A program made the translations under genes and the position numbers. This document shows positions 17,373-24,708 of a DNA stretch of 64,000 nucleotides, one piece after another. Below the pieces are notes generated by a model that saw only the letters and a list, made by a program, of their open reading frames with translations, was not told where the DNA came from and did no database searches. Origin of the DNA: Cognatishimia sp. F0-27 (GTDB taxonomy: Bacteria; Pseudomonadota; Alphaproteobacteria; Rhodobacterales; Rhodobacteraceae). The stretch is from the NCBI RefSeq assembly GCF_020667845.1, contig NZ_JAFMPQ010000008.1, positions 1-64,000 of the forward strand, in the 5' to 3' direction. Positions within the stretch are counted from its first letter, which is position 1, and the number at the start of each line of letters is the position of its first letter.

Positions 17373-17394
17373 CGGGCTACGCCATTGCAGACCG
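17373..17394 (-). ncRNA. ANTAR-type hexaloop hairpin 1
   Basis: In RNA sense the stem is CGG-U-CUGC / GUAG-C-CCG with one internal mismatch and one G-U pair, closing the loop AAUGGC (A at 1, G at 4). It lies 30 bases before the second hairpin, a spacing suitable for recognition by a dimeric ANTAR protein. Confidence 0.65.
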
Positions 17395-17470
17395 GTATTA
17401 CAGTGATGCACGACGGAGCGGCTGGTCTCAAAGAAAAAATGCGCAGAAAGCCTTGTGACGGGCGGCAACA

Positions 17471-17485
17471 TGCTGCGTTGCAGCA
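17471..17485. repeat. Perfect inverted repeat between nasS and nrtA
   Basis: TGCTGC-GTT-GCAGCA, six-base arms with a three-base centre, 19 bases after the nasS stop. No U-run follows, so it may be an operator, an mRNA-stabilising hairpin, or chance. Confidence 0.4.
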
Positions 17486-17503
17486 ATTCTGCTCAAAAAA
17501 CGT

Positions 17504-18679
17504 TCACTTCTGCGGGCTCGGGTCGAATAGTTGGCCATCAAAAAACGCATCCGGCAACAGGGTCATCTGTCCGCGGGTCGAGGCAACGGCGGTTGGATGC
17601 CGAATCGCGCCTTCCAGTTTTTCCGACGCGCCGGGCATGTCCGCGCCGATCTGGGCGAGGTGCTGACGATAGAGATCAGAGCGGAACACACGCGCAGCTT
17701 CGTCAAGTGACACCGAAGACCCGCCGCCAAGTCTTTCCTGCAACCGAGTGGCGATCCACTTGGCCTGACTACGCCATGGAAAGGTTGCCGCACCGCGGTG
17801 AAAGCAGAGGAAATCCTCGACATTCCGCAGATCACCATCGCGGGTAACCGTCAGGTGACCCCTCAATGCACGGTCGATCAGTTCCGGCGAGATATCCAGA
17901 TACGCCTTGCGCGACAGTATCTCGCCTGCGGTCGTCCGGCTATGTTGCTTGGACAGCCAACGGCCTGCTTGCCAAACCGCGCGCATCAATCGTCCCAGGA
18001 GGTCTGGCTCATTGTCGGCCCAGTCGGTGCGCGCGGCCAAGACCTTTTCAGGGGCGAAGCCCCAGATCGCCTTGCCGGGCAGTAAGAGTGCTCCCGCTCC
18101 CTGATCAACCGCAACCGATCCCCATGGCTCGCCCACGCAGAACGCATCCACATCGCCAGCCGCCAGCGCATCAGCCATCAAAGGGGGCGGCACGGTCCTG
18201 ATTTCGATACCACCGATGCCAAGGGCGGATCGGCCGCACCAGTAACGCAAAAGCTCCACATGTATTGAAAAGGGGAACGGGACACCGAACACGATTGGCC
18301 CGTCCCGGACGGACGCCAAAGCTTCGGCAGCCCGGTAGGGATCGTGAAAATCAAAACCGAAACCTGCGTCACGCAGTCTTGCCTCCAGCGTTCGGCCGAC
18401 CCCAATGACATTGCCGTTGACCGACAGAACAGAAACTGCCGAAATCGGTGTGCTTACGCCGCCCAGCCCCATTGCCATTGCGACCGCGACCGGAGAGAGA
18501 AGATGCGCTGCATCGACTCGCCCGAAGGCCAGCATGTCCCGCACCGAAGACCACGAAGGCGCGGCGATCAGGTCGAGATTGATGCCTTCGGTCTCGGCAA
18601 ACCCCATTTCCTGCGCGATGATGACCGGGGCTGCGTCGACCAGCGGCATATAGGCCAGGGGCACGTTGACCGTCTTCAT
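17504..18679 (-). CDS. nasS: NasS, cytosolic nitrate/nitrite sensor
   Basis: A 391-residue NrtA-like protein without a signal peptide: it starts directly with MKTVNVPLAYMPLVDAAPVI. It keeps the ligand-binding hallmarks of the NrtA family (RVDAAHLLSPVAVAMAMG; AFCVGEPWGSVAV). In other alpha- and gammaproteobacteria NasS binds NasT when nitrate is absent and releases it when nitrate or nitrite binds. Its start overlaps the nasT stop by four bases, the usual arrangement for the pair. The absence of an export signal is what separates it from nrtA, the next gene, which has one. Confidence 0.92.
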   Translation of the reverse strand: MKTVNVPLAYMPLVDAAPVIIAQEMGFAETEGINLDLIAAPSWSSVRDMLAFGRVDAAHLLSPVAVAMAMGLGGVSTPISAVSVLSVNGNVIGVGRTLEARLRDAGFGFDFHDPYRAAEALASVRDGPIVFGVPFPFSIHVELLRYWCGRSALGIGGIEIRTVPPPLMADALAAGDVDAFCVGEPWGSVAVDQGAGALLLPGKAIWGFAPEKVLAARTDWADNEPDLLGRLMRAVWQAGRWLSKQHSRTTAGEILSRKAYLDISPELIDRALRGHLTVTRDGDLRNVEDFLCFHRGAATFPWRSQAKWIATRLQERLGGGSSVSLDEAARVFRSDLYRQHLAQIGADMPGASEKLEGAIRHPTAVASTRGQMTLLPDAFFDGQLFDPSPQK

Positions 18680-19260
18680 CCCAATAGTCCCGCAGCGGTC
18701 ACGAGCGCTTCAGCCACGTCCGCGACCCGCCGTCCCTGATCCATCGCTGTCTTGCGCAGCAATGCATAGGCTGCGTCCTCGTCGAGACCTTTGGCTTTCA
18801 TCAAAAGACCCTTGGCGCGATCGATAACCTTGCGCTCCTCGAGCGCACGGCGTGTCTCGGCCAACTCAGTGCGAATCTGGCGCACCATCTGAAAGCGCGC
18901 GATGGCTGTATCTATGACGGCTTTGATCCGCTCGGGCTGCAGGCCATCCACCACATATGCCGAGACCCCTGCCTCAACCGCCGTTTTCGCCAGCCCCCCT
19001 GCGGCTCCGGACACGAACATGGCCACGGGACGTTCCAAAGGACCGGAGGCCAGCGTCAGTTCCTCCAGAATGTCCCGGGTCGGATTATCGATATCGATCA
19101 GCACGATATCCGGCTCGTGCACGGCGATCTTTCGGGCAAGCCCGGAGGAATTGCCGATCACGAAAACCCGACAATCGGCTCCTGCCCTCAGCGCATCCAC
19201 AATGGCTATTGCACGGTCGCGGTCGTCTTCAACGACAACCACAGTCAGTTCTCTCGTCAT
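18676..19260 (-). CDS. nasT: NasT, ANTAR-domain antiterminator
   Basis: A 194-residue response-regulator-like protein: receiver domain (LTVVVVEDDRDRAIAIVDAL; DIVLIDIDNPTRDIL) followed by a C-terminal ANTAR RNA-binding domain (about 135-190; ERKVIDRAKGLLMKAKG, EDAAYALLRKTAMDQGRR). The receiver shows YVVDGL where classical receivers have a conserved lysine, in line with control by NasS rather than phosphorylation. Two starts are possible: ATG at 19260 (chosen, MTRELTVVVVEDD) or ATG at 19269, three residues longer. It should act on the leader RNA upstream of nrtA. Confidence 0.93.
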   Translation of the reverse strand: MTRELTVVVVEDDRDRAIAIVDALRAGADCRVFVIGNSSGLARKIAVHEPDIVLIDIDNPTRDILEELTLASGPLERPVAMFVSGAAGGLAKTAVEAGVSAYVVDGLQPERIKAVIDTAIARFQMVRQIRTELAETRRALEERKVIDRAKGLLMKAKGLDEDAAYALLRKTAMDQGRRVADVAEALVTAAGLLG

Positions 19261-19269
19261 ACAGGCCAT

Positions 19270-19477
19270 TGGCTCAGAACCGTTTTCAGGAGCAAGTCTG
19301 ATGAGAAAACTTGGCGCAGCTTTTTCGTATCAAGCCAGACAAGCAGCGCATTTGCTCAAAAAGAAGGCGCTCGCGACAGATTGCGACGTATCCTGAGGGT
19401 CGCGACGATGCGTCAAGGCAACCAAGCCATACCCTGAGCCACGCGAATGATGGCCATGTGGTTCCTCGGTTTTCTTG
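19270..19477. other. Region upstream of nasT
   Basis: No gene is recognised. Bases next to the nasT start should hold its promoter, but I see no clear -35/-10 pair. The sequence leads into IS remnants on its right side. Confidence 0.4.
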
Positions 19478-19560
19478 GAGTCAGGATTCATAACCTGTAG
19501 ATGACGGTAGCCACAAGAACGATGGCAGAGAGAAACACCTCTGGGCAGCGGTCATAAAGG
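19478..19560 (-). pseudogene. IS5-family transposase fragment, C-terminal end
   Basis: Read leftward from 19560, the frame gives LYDRCPEVFLSAIVLVATVIYRL and then a stop (19490-19488). This resembles the C-terminus of IS5-family (IS427-like) transposases as I know them. Directly beyond the stop lies GAGTCAGGATTCATAAC (19478-19494), which resembles the sequence at the start of the second IS fragment at 19666 and is a likely terminal repeat. The remainder of the element is missing. Confidence 0.6.
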
Positions 19561-19665
19561 AACGCCCCCAGCAGTGAAGGGAGCGTTTCCGTCAGATAAG
19601 AGGGTATCAATTATTGTAGGTATAGAAATTCCACCGTCAGACATCGTATACCCCCCTTTACGCGA

Positions 19666-19812
19666 GGGTCAGGACCCATTGATTTCCGGGAAGTTGCATG
19701 ATTCACGGCTGGAAAAACGAGTGGTGACATGTCTGATCTTTTCTGGTTGAGCGATGCGCAGATGGCGCGTTTGAGGCCCTATTTTCCAAAGTCCCACGGC
19801 AAACCCCTCGTT
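19666..19812 (+). pseudogene. IS5-family transposase fragment, N-terminal end
   Basis: An ATG at 19729 opens a frame reading MSDLFWLSDAQMARLRPYF and then PKSHGKPLV, a hallmark N-terminus of IS5-family transposases common in roseobacters. Similarity stops at about 19812, after some 28 residues, where the sequence turns into the antisense of an integrase gene. The bases 19666-19682 (GGGTCAGGACCCATTGA) are a candidate left terminal repeat. The element is truncated and cannot move by itself. Confidence 0.75.
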
Positions 19813-20697
19813 CGGCGCCTGGTCCCGCGCGGCATCGAGTTGGGCATGCAGAGCCCGCCCCGTCATACGAAACTCGATCAACGCAACCCCGGGCGTCAGT
19901 GCTGGTTCAGGCGTGGCGGTAGCTGGCGGGGCAGCCAGGATCAAAGCGGACTTGCCGACGGCACAAGTGGACAGGTCGTGCCGCGGCACTTCTATGACGG
20001 CATCTTGCGGCGCTGTGAACGGCGACGTAGAGCCTATCGCCTACTGCGTGATCCCACGCAAGAGCGCCACCGCGGCGTCACGTACGGACTCGGCATTATG
20101 GAGCGGAACCGCTTCGGCGGCTTCATGGGCGGCCATACGGGCTTCGACCGCCGCCCAACGGAGCTGCAGGACATCCATCTGGGTCAAGCTGCTGCCAGCC
20201 TTCGCGCGCTTTTGAATTTCCGAGTTGAACGCCGGTGAGATGAACTCACGGAACATCTTCGACTGAGTGTCTTGTGCAGTCTCGCGCTCTATCGCGTCCA
20301 GCCTCTCAAGGCGCTCGGGTGCCATCTGCTCCCGCAGACCATCCTCGACCATGCCACGCAAGACGAATGTCTCTAGGCGATTGCGGCGCGCCTTTTCCAC
20401 GGTAAGGCTTCCATCCATACGCTCGACCATCCGCCCGCGGCGGACCGTATCCACACAGCGCGGCAATTCGGCCTTGAAAAAGGCTGCCACTTCCACTGCG
20501 GGCAGATCGACATGAAGGTCCTGGTCGAGCATTTGGTCCATGAGTGCAGTCACTTGCACGCACAACTTAGTCGCTAAAGCTCGATCCGTCGTCCCCAGCG
20601 ATACCATCACGGGCACGGTATATGTGGATAACCCCGGCAAACGCCTGCGGAAATAGAATCGTCCCCGCCTCGTGCAGAGAAATGGAACTGTCGCCAT
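19813..20697 (-). pseudogene. Tyrosine-recombinase/integrase pseudogene (DUF6538-type N-terminus)
   Basis: The gene starts at 20697 with MATVPFLCTRRGRFYFRRRL, the N-terminal signature of a common alphaproteobacterial integrase type. It runs 218 codons to an in-frame TAG at 20043-20041. The same frame stays open after the stop (AIGSTSPFTAPQDAVIEV, then VALIEFRMTGRALHAQLD) until it meets the truncated IS at about 19812. The catalytic domain with the R-H-R-Y residues is absent. So the gene is broken twice, by a nonsense codon and by the IS junction/deletion. It lies 158 bases from the 3' end of tRNA-Gln, the classical position of a genomic-island integrase. Confidence 0.75.
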
Positions 20698-20757
20698 GAC
20701 AACCGCCCTTCACGTCGGTCATCACCACGGAACGTCCAGGGCCGACGGCAGGAAGGT

Positions 20758-20791
20758 CGTGTAACCTTCTGTGTGAACGCACGTGTAACCT
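20758..20791. repeat. Direct repeat CGTGTAACCT (two copies)
   Basis: The ten-base sequence occurs at 20758-20767 and 20782-20791, 24 bases apart, between the integrase remnant and tRNA-Gln. The position suggests recombinase or excisionase binding sites, but two copies are weak evidence. Confidence 0.4.
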
Positions 20792-20855
20792 GCGCCCCGA
20801 CCCTACTGAGCCGGAAAAGACAAGCGTCTGAGATATGAGGGACTTTCGGAGTTAC

Positions 20856-20930
20856 TGGCTGGGGTGGTAGGATTCGAACCTACGGTGCGCGGTACCAAAA
20901 ACCGGTGCCTTACCACTTGGCTACACCCCA
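20856..20930 (-). tRNA. tRNA-Gln (anticodon TTG)
   Basis: In the minus direction the sequence starts TGGGGTGTAGCCAAGTGG, has the seven-base anticodon loop TTTTGGT with TTG at the anticodon positions, the T-arm GGTTCGAATCC, and ends in an encoded CCA. The acceptor stem TGGGGTG/CACCCCA pairs fully. The outermost pair of the anticodon stem is a mismatch (C-C). Its 3' end faces the integrase remnant, so it probably served as an attachment site. Confidence 0.95.
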
Positions 20931-21022
20931 ACCGTGAGCGGGCTTTTACGACTTGTCCCAGCGAGGATCAAGACCCATCTGGTGCAAATTTTTGCCCATC
21001 CGCAGCACGACATGTAACCGCG

Positions 21023-22000
21023 TTATTGCGTCCCCAGCGGCTGCTCCATATCGGCCAATGCATATTGTGCGCGTCCGGCACGCTTGGCTGCGTAAAGTGC
21101 TTGATCGGCTTGTTCAAGCGCTTCGTTGGCGGGTTTTCGGCCCTCGGCATCAACAGCGATCCCTATGCTTGCGGAGACTTCGAGGCTCACGCCCTGAAAC
21201 GGGATCGGGCGCTCCATCATTGCGATCATGGTCGCCGCCTTGCTGGCGAGCCGATCGCGCTGAACGGCGTTGGGAAACACGATCACGAATTCATCGCCAC
21301 CAATACGTGCAACGAGATCGTCCTTGCGCGTAAGCTCAAGCATGATTCGAGACACGACCTGAAGCACATGGTCACCGGCCGCATGGCCGTAGGTATCGTT
21401 CACATGTTTGAAGAAATCGAGGTCGATATGCATGATGGCGAAAGGGTTGCCCGCCCGATCGATCCTCTTCAGCATTGCGTCCAGCGCACGCCGGTTCTGC
21501 AGGCCGGTGAGCGTGTCACTATGCGCCCGCGCCTCTGCTTCGTCCTTGGCCCCCTGTAACCGTCTGTTAAGCCGCCGCGAGGACGACATCGCCGCACTGT
21601 TTGCTTCCACCAGGTAGAGCAATTCGATGGCGAGATCCGTTGGTGCAAAATCAGCGTTGTTGAGGGAGAAGGCCCGCACGCCCTGACTGACAGCGAAGCC
21701 GAACGAAATGTTGATCAGGCTGCCAGTGTCATCCAGCGGAACCACATGGCCCTTGAGCGGGATTGGTGGCCCGCCCCTCAATGTCAGATGCAATTTGCGC
21801 CCAACGGCGCAGGCCATTTCCGCAACGGAGTCGACGGAGCGCGGACGCGAAAGGAGAAAGGTGTCAAAGAATTGCTCACCGCACGGATCGCGGCCCAGCA
21901 TCTTGCAGAGCGTCGGTCCTGCCTGCTTGATTGTACCGTCATTCAACACGATGACATGCATTGGGCACAGGCTATGCAGCGCCGTTGCAGGGATCGTCAT
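21023..22000 (-). CDS. GGDEF diguanylate cyclase paired with H-NOX
   Basis: A 325-residue cytosolic protein making c-di-GMP. The N-terminal part (about 1-135) fits the H-NOX-associated (HNOBA-like) sensor domain, followed by a short helical linker and a GGDEF domain (TLTGLQNRRALDAML, HIDLDFFKHVNDTYGHAAGD). The catalytic GGDEF is intact at 234-238, and a product-inhibition I-site RxxD is present at 225-228 (RKDD). It overlaps the upstream H-NOX-like gene by four bases, the usual two-component pairing in which H-NOX binding controls the cyclase. Confidence 0.92.
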   Translation of the reverse strand: MTIPATALHSLCPMHVIVLNDGTIKQAGPTLCKMLGRDPCGEQFFDTFLLSRPRSVDSVAEMACAVGRKLHLTLRGGPPIPLKGHVVPLDDTGSLINISFGFAVSQGVRAFSLNNADFAPTDLAIELLYLVEANSAAMSSSRRLNRRLQGAKDEAEARAHSDTLTGLQNRRALDAMLKRIDRAGNPFAIMHIDLDFFKHVNDTYGHAAGDHVLQVVSRIMLELTRKDDLVARIGGDEFVIVFPNAVQRDRLASKAATMIAMMERPIPFQGVSLEVSASIGIAVDAEGRKPANEALEQADQALYAAKRAGRAQYALADMEQPLGTQ

Positions 22001-22620
22001 GCCCGCGCCTCCTGTCGCCGTGTTTCCGTGCCGCCCTCTTCGCTGCCGGCAAGATCGAACGAGCGGCCTTCTGCGAAGGATGTTTCGACAAGGGTGATTT
22101 CAATCCGCTCCGCCCCCTGGAAACCATCAGAGTAGTCGAGCAACGCCAGCGTCCCGTAATCGTCGGCCATGGCGCGCAGCAAACCCACCAGCACATGACC
22201 GAAACCCGGCAGGCCTTCTCCAATCCTGAGCGAGAAATGCGCCGGGCCATGTTCACGCAACTCCAGATCCGGCAGATCGAGGTCCGAAACAGCCAGTCTC
22301 GTCCGGTCGGGCAGTTCATCGAGAGAATGCAGGAAATCAATGAAATCGACGCCCCCAAATCGAAGCAGGCGCCGCAGTCCTTCACAATTCGGGTGGGAGA
22401 CGAGATACAAGCCAAGATCTTCAAGAAACGCCTCGGGCGGCTTGCCAAGCTCTTGCGGGACATGGCTGAGCAATTGATCAAACACCTGCGGTTCATAGTG
22501 CAGCATGGCTTCGAACGTCGTCGTCCCAAGCTCGGCGTTGTCCGCCAGCCTTTCCCAATCTGCCTGCCCATGAGTATCGCGGACAAACATCTCGAATGTA
22601 CGCAGGATCAAGCCATGCAT
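21997..22620 (-). CDS. H-NOX (heme NO/oxygen-binding) family protein, heme ligand apparently lost
   Basis: A 207-residue protein starting MHGLILRTFEMFVRD, the typical H-NOX opening. In canonical H-NOX the heme iron is bound by the histidine in the LDxLH/LDEVH segment. Here the aligned stretch is FLHSLDELPDRTRL, with proline at 104 instead of histidine. The heme-propionate motif YxSxR is replaced by HFSLR (128-132). The only nearby histidine (H98) is six residues earlier. The protein may therefore not bind heme in the known manner, or uses another ligand. It is coupled to the downstream GGDEF gene by an ATGA overlap. The start at 22620 is preferred over 22659 because of the family N-terminus. 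Confidence 0.85.
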   Translation of the reverse strand: MHGLILRTFEMFVRDTHGQADWERLADNAELGTTTFEAMLHYEPQVFDQLLSHVPQELGKPPEAFLEDLGLYLVSHPNCEGLRRLLRFGGVDFIDFLHSLDELPDRTRLAVSDLDLPDLELREHGPAHFSLRIGEGLPGFGHVLVGLLRAMADDYGTLALLDYSDGFQGAERIEITLVETSFAEGRSFDLAGSEEGGTETRRQEARA

Positions 22621-22684
22621 CGTGTATGCGCCTCTTGTAATGCTCAAACGATGAGGCACGGATCTTAATTTTCGGGTAAAGTCT

Positions 22685-24400
22685 TCAATTGATCGGAAAA
22701 AATTCGATCCCGCCCAAGAAAAGTGATTTGCGGGTGCTGGGTGCGATCACCGCCTCACCCTCGCGCAGGCGGCCCAAAACACTTGCGGGAACGCTCGAAA
22801 TCGCGGCATCGTCATTGATGGTGGCGACCCGGCCAATATGTTCGAACTGCCCGTCCGGATTACGGGCAACCAACCACAGTCTCACATCCCCATCCTCGTC
22901 GACAGCAAACAGAATGGCCTGTTCCGTCTCGGCCGCACCAAACTCACCAAAGTAAAGCGCACAGCCCGGCACCCCCTGCACATCGATCCGGCAACCGGAC
23001 GCGAGTTCTTGGCGCAAGAAGATGGAAAGCCCTTCAAGATTATCTGGCATGACGGAACGCCCGACGGGATAAACCGCCAACTGCGCGGCAATATCCTCGA
23101 CATCCGCAATCGGTTGACGGCGCCCGGTCATTGTCCTTTCGATCTCTGCAACAAGGTCAGGACGCTCGGTCCTCAGAGCGGCAACTGAGCGCGCACCTGC
23201 GACGCCCCAGTCCTGCGCCATTGCCCGCAATGGAATGCCAGAAGCGTCGGTCTGTTGCAGGGCGCGTTGCAACTGGTCTCGGGCGGCGATCTGTTCGGGA
23301 TGGATCAAGGGGGTGAACCATGACAGTGCAAAAAGCACAGTGGCCAGACTCAACCAGATATTTGCTTGTCGGAGGCGCTCAGGCCATCGCGACCGCCACA
23401 GCACGATCACCGCGTAGGCAAGCCCGTGCGCGGCGCTCACGCCAGCAAGCGCCGTTGCAATGAGGCGCGCAGGCGTCCAGCCGTATTGCCCGACCCGCAA
23501 TGCAATGGCCCAAAGCGCAAGTCCCGCCAGCACCGGTGTCGCCACAGCAAGGGCTGCCGTCACCATGCGCATCCCCTGCCCCGACACCTCCCGCTCGGGA
23601 CCGCGATCCAGCGCGATGGTCACCAAAGTGATCGCGGCAAAGGCAAACGCGATAAGGCTGGCAGCGGGTGAAAGCCCCGCAAGCAACCCGTCCCATCCGC
23701 GCACGGGCAGCATAACAAGGAAAACCGCCACGACCGTAAGCACAACCGGCGCCAGCAGCCGCAGCAAACGCAAGAGCAGGTCCGGCGCCATCATGGCAGA
23801 GAGCGCGTTGGTCACCGCAAGCGCCAGCCCGAAGACAGCTCCCGTCAGCATGGCCACAAACCAGTCGGTGGCCGTCAGGACGTCGAAAAGTGCCAGGCCC
23901 ACGATTTGCAACAAAGCATCCGACAGCAGCACCAGCGCCCAGAACAGCGCAACGAACAGCGCCGCGCCGGCATAGCGGATCAGGATACGCCAACTGTGAT
24001 CGAACAAGCGCGCATAGTCGCGCCAACCACCGCGCCGTTCGATCGCGGCGGCGGCAAACGGTGTCGAGACAAGCAGGACGCTGGCATAGGCCGCCAGAGG
24101 GTAGCCGAGCGCAAGATAGCCTTCGACATGGGCATGACGGAATGACCCAAGCCAGAACATCATGCCCAGACCACCCCCGATCGCGAGCGAGGGTACCACC
24201 GCCCGCCTGAGCGGCGCGGGTCCGACCAAAGCCAAAAGCACGGCAAAGCCGGCAAACGCCACGCCGGACAGCCCGAGAATATCGCGATCCGGGCGCAGCC
24301 CACGCGATCCCGCCTCGATCAGCGCCCAGCCGCACAAGCCCGCGAGCGCCCCCAACGCGGTCAACATGACGTAGAGCGTCCGGTCATTGTCTTGTGTCAA
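22685..24400 (-). CDS. DUF4153 multi-pass membrane protein
   Basis: A 571-residue integral membrane protein with about ten to twelve hydrophobic segments in the first 370 residues, and a soluble C-terminal part of about 190 residues ending FLGGIEFFPIN. The pattern fits DUF4153 proteins, whose function is not known. The start is set at a TTG (24400), because AAGGAG lies six bases upstream and the first membrane segment begins shortly after (DNDRTLYVMLTALGALAG). The open frame extends further but without family similarity. It ends 64 bases before the H-NOX start and could be co-transcribed with it. Confidence 0.8.
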   Translation of the reverse strand: MTQDNDRTLYVMLTALGALAGLCGWALIEAGSRGLRPDRDILGLSGVAFAGFAVLLALVGPAPLRRAVVPSLAIGGGLGMMFWLGSFRHAHVEGYLALGYPLAAYASVLLVSTPFAAAAIERRGGWRDYARLFDHSWRILIRYAGAALFVALFWALVLLSDALLQIVGLALFDVLTATDWFVAMLTGAVFGLALAVTNALSAMMAPDLLLRLLRLLAPVVLTVVAVFLVMLPVRGWDGLLAGLSPAASLIAFAFAAITLVTIALDRGPEREVSGQGMRMVTAALAVATPVLAGLALWAIALRVGQYGWTPARLIATALAGVSAAHGLAYAVIVLWRSRWPERLRQANIWLSLATVLFALSWFTPLIHPEQIAARDQLQRALQQTDASGIPLRAMAQDWGVAGARSVAALRTERPDLVAEIERTMTGRRQPIADVEDIAAQLAVYPVGRSVMPDNLEGLSIFLRQELASGCRIDVQGVPGCALYFGEFGAAETEQAILFAVDEDGDVRLWLVARNPDGQFEHIGRVATINDDAAISSVPASVLGRLREGEAVIAPSTRKSLFLGGIEFFPIN

Positions 24401-24406
24401 AAGGCT

Positions 24407-24412
24407 CTCCTT
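24407..24412 (-). promoter_or_regulatory. Ribosome-binding site deciding a TTG start (DUF4153 gene)
   Basis: AAGGAG in the minus direction, six bases before the TTG at 24400. It is the only strong Shine-Dalgarno near the first membrane helix. Confidence 0.7.
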
Positions 24413-24708
24413 TGTTGACAGCCGAACGCGCGGAAGAAGGCAGCACCCGCTCAGTCGGACATCTATGGAAAGTGTCACCTCAAGCACCTTACCTGCAAGG
24501 TCGGGTTTCCCGCCGCTGGAATACACCGTTCGGGTGATCCGCCCGCGCATAACGACGGGCCTTTCCCGCCCTGTCGGTGACATCTACGGGACGCGCTCTT
24601 TGATCTGACGCGGTCCCTTCGGAGCCCCGGCGGTTTGTCCGCTGTGAATGGCGCGCACCCGGACCTGCCGCCCCTCGGGGGCGCTCTTATGCGGCTCGCA
24701 TGGCTTTC
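24413..24708. other. Intergenic region between the MttB-like gene and the DUF4153 gene
   Basis: About 300 bases without a recognised gene. A GC hairpin CGCCCC-TCG-GGGGCG (24669-24683) lies downstream of the MttB-like stop and may be its terminator, although no U-run follows. The promoter of the DUF4153 gene must be in the left half. Confidence 0.4.

Larger units (their letters stand above)
17237..17503 (-). promoter_or_regulatory. Leader RNA region of the nitrate operon (NasT target)
   Basis: The 267 bases between nasS and nrtA contain no gene. In the transcribed (minus) direction they hold a first hairpin at 17394-17373 and a second small hairpin at 17342-17329. The second is overlapped by a strong intrinsic terminator at 17338-17289, and the nrtA ribosome-binding region follows. 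Both small hairpins display six-base loops with A at position 1 and G at position 4, the feature described for RNAs bound by ANTAR proteins such as NasT and NasR. Pairing of the second hairpin uses bases needed for the terminator, giving a simple on/off switch. I did not find a clear promoter; transcription may begin after nasS or from nasT. Confidence 0.75.

Noticed and set aside
17395-17503. Sigma-54 promoter before the nrtA leader
   Set aside because: GC pairs at suitable spacing exist, but the -24 GG element is missing.
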